A stretch of 64,000 bases of DNA from positions 506,197-570,196 of the forward strand of contig NZ_LN889812.1 in assembly GCF_900009145.1 (NCBI RefSeq), read 5' to 3'. Both the position numbers and the translations under genes were made by a program. The notes under the pieces were generated by a model. The model saw nothing but the letters and a program-made list of their open reading frames with translations, searched no databases and was not told the DNA's origin. Origin of the DNA: Planktothrix tepida PCC 9214 (lineage in GTDB: Bacteria; Cyanobacteriota; Cyanobacteriia; Cyanobacteriales; Microcoleaceae). Of this stretch, positions 63,924 through 64,000 are shown piece after piece (the stretch's first letter is position 1; the number at the start of each line of letters is the position of its first letter).

Positions 63924-64000
63924 CAGTTATCAGTTATCAGTTATCAGTTATCAGTTATCAGTTATCAGTTATCAGTTATCAGTTATCAGTTGTCAGTTAT
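63924..64000. repeat. Tandem heptamer array (CAGTTAT), eleven units to the window end
   Basis: Eleven consecutive CAGTTAT units run to the edge; only the tenth differs (CAGTTGT). The array starts 5 bases upstream of the kinase ATG and may continue past the window. The same heptamers occur at 58416-58622. Confidence 0.97.

Overview
The window looks like chromosome of a filamentous, non-heterocystous cyanobacterium of the Oscillatoria/Planktothrix/Arthrospira kind; the genus is an inference. Supporting signs are many HIP1 octamers (GCGATCGC), AT-rich coding sequence, and cyanobacterial genes: a bidirectional Hox hydrogenase, an NblS/Hik33-type kinase, a phytochrome kinase, and ComFB, KGK and DUF4327 proteins. 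There is no CRISPR array, and I recognise no tRNA or rRNA gene.

Layout. 1-6.7 kb is a minus-strand signalling block: a partial OmpR-type regulator, a small zinc-ribbon-like gene, comFB, two CheY-like receivers and a 1334-residue phytochrome kinase. 6.9-10.1 kb holds glmS and an SDR oxidoreductase with a Tat-like leader. About 10.3-38.5 kb is a fermentation and hydrogen island. Its minus arm runs hypC, pflA, pflB, nifJ, a dihydroorotate-dehydrogenase-like gene, hypD. Its plus arm, divergent from hypC, runs hoxE, hoxF, an ABM-domain gene, hcp, hoxU, hoxY, hoxH, a [2Fe-2S] ferredoxin-like gene, a PAS gene, a SpoIIE/PP2C phosphatase gene, hoxW, hypA, hypB. After an MscS channel, a truncated SMR transporter, a pentapeptide-repeat protein and a broken RTX gene comes hypF. 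hypE is not in the window. 39-46 kb carries an acyltransferase-like membrane protein, clpP, a three-gene polysaccharide cluster and a fasciclin lipoprotein. 46-64 kb carries a large adenylate cyclase, a shrunken group II intron just after an amidase gene, a second MscS channel, nblS, purD, small cyanobacterial genes and an FHA-domain Ser/Thr kinase.

How the genes work together. Pyruvate can be split by PflB (activated by PflA) or by NifJ, which yields reduced ferredoxin. The Hox enzyme equilibrates H2 with NAD(P)H or ferredoxin. HypA/B/C/D/F build its NiFe site and HoxW trims HoxH. Hcp probably handles NO or hydroxylamine stress under anoxia. This is a dark anaerobic metabolism module gathered in one place.

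The most interesting part is the fdx-PAS-SpoIIE trio between hoxH and hoxW. It resembles, from memory, accessory genes found with [FeFe] hydrogenases in anaerobic Firmicutes, and could be a redox or hydrogenase-state sensing phosphatase attached here to a [NiFe] enzyme. Also notable are palindromic repeats with GTAG/CTAC ends (REP-like), one of them inside the nifJ reading frame, a deletion-derivative group II intron, and an adenylate cyclase with a soluble amide/urea-binding-like sensor and four 357-bp PAS repeats.
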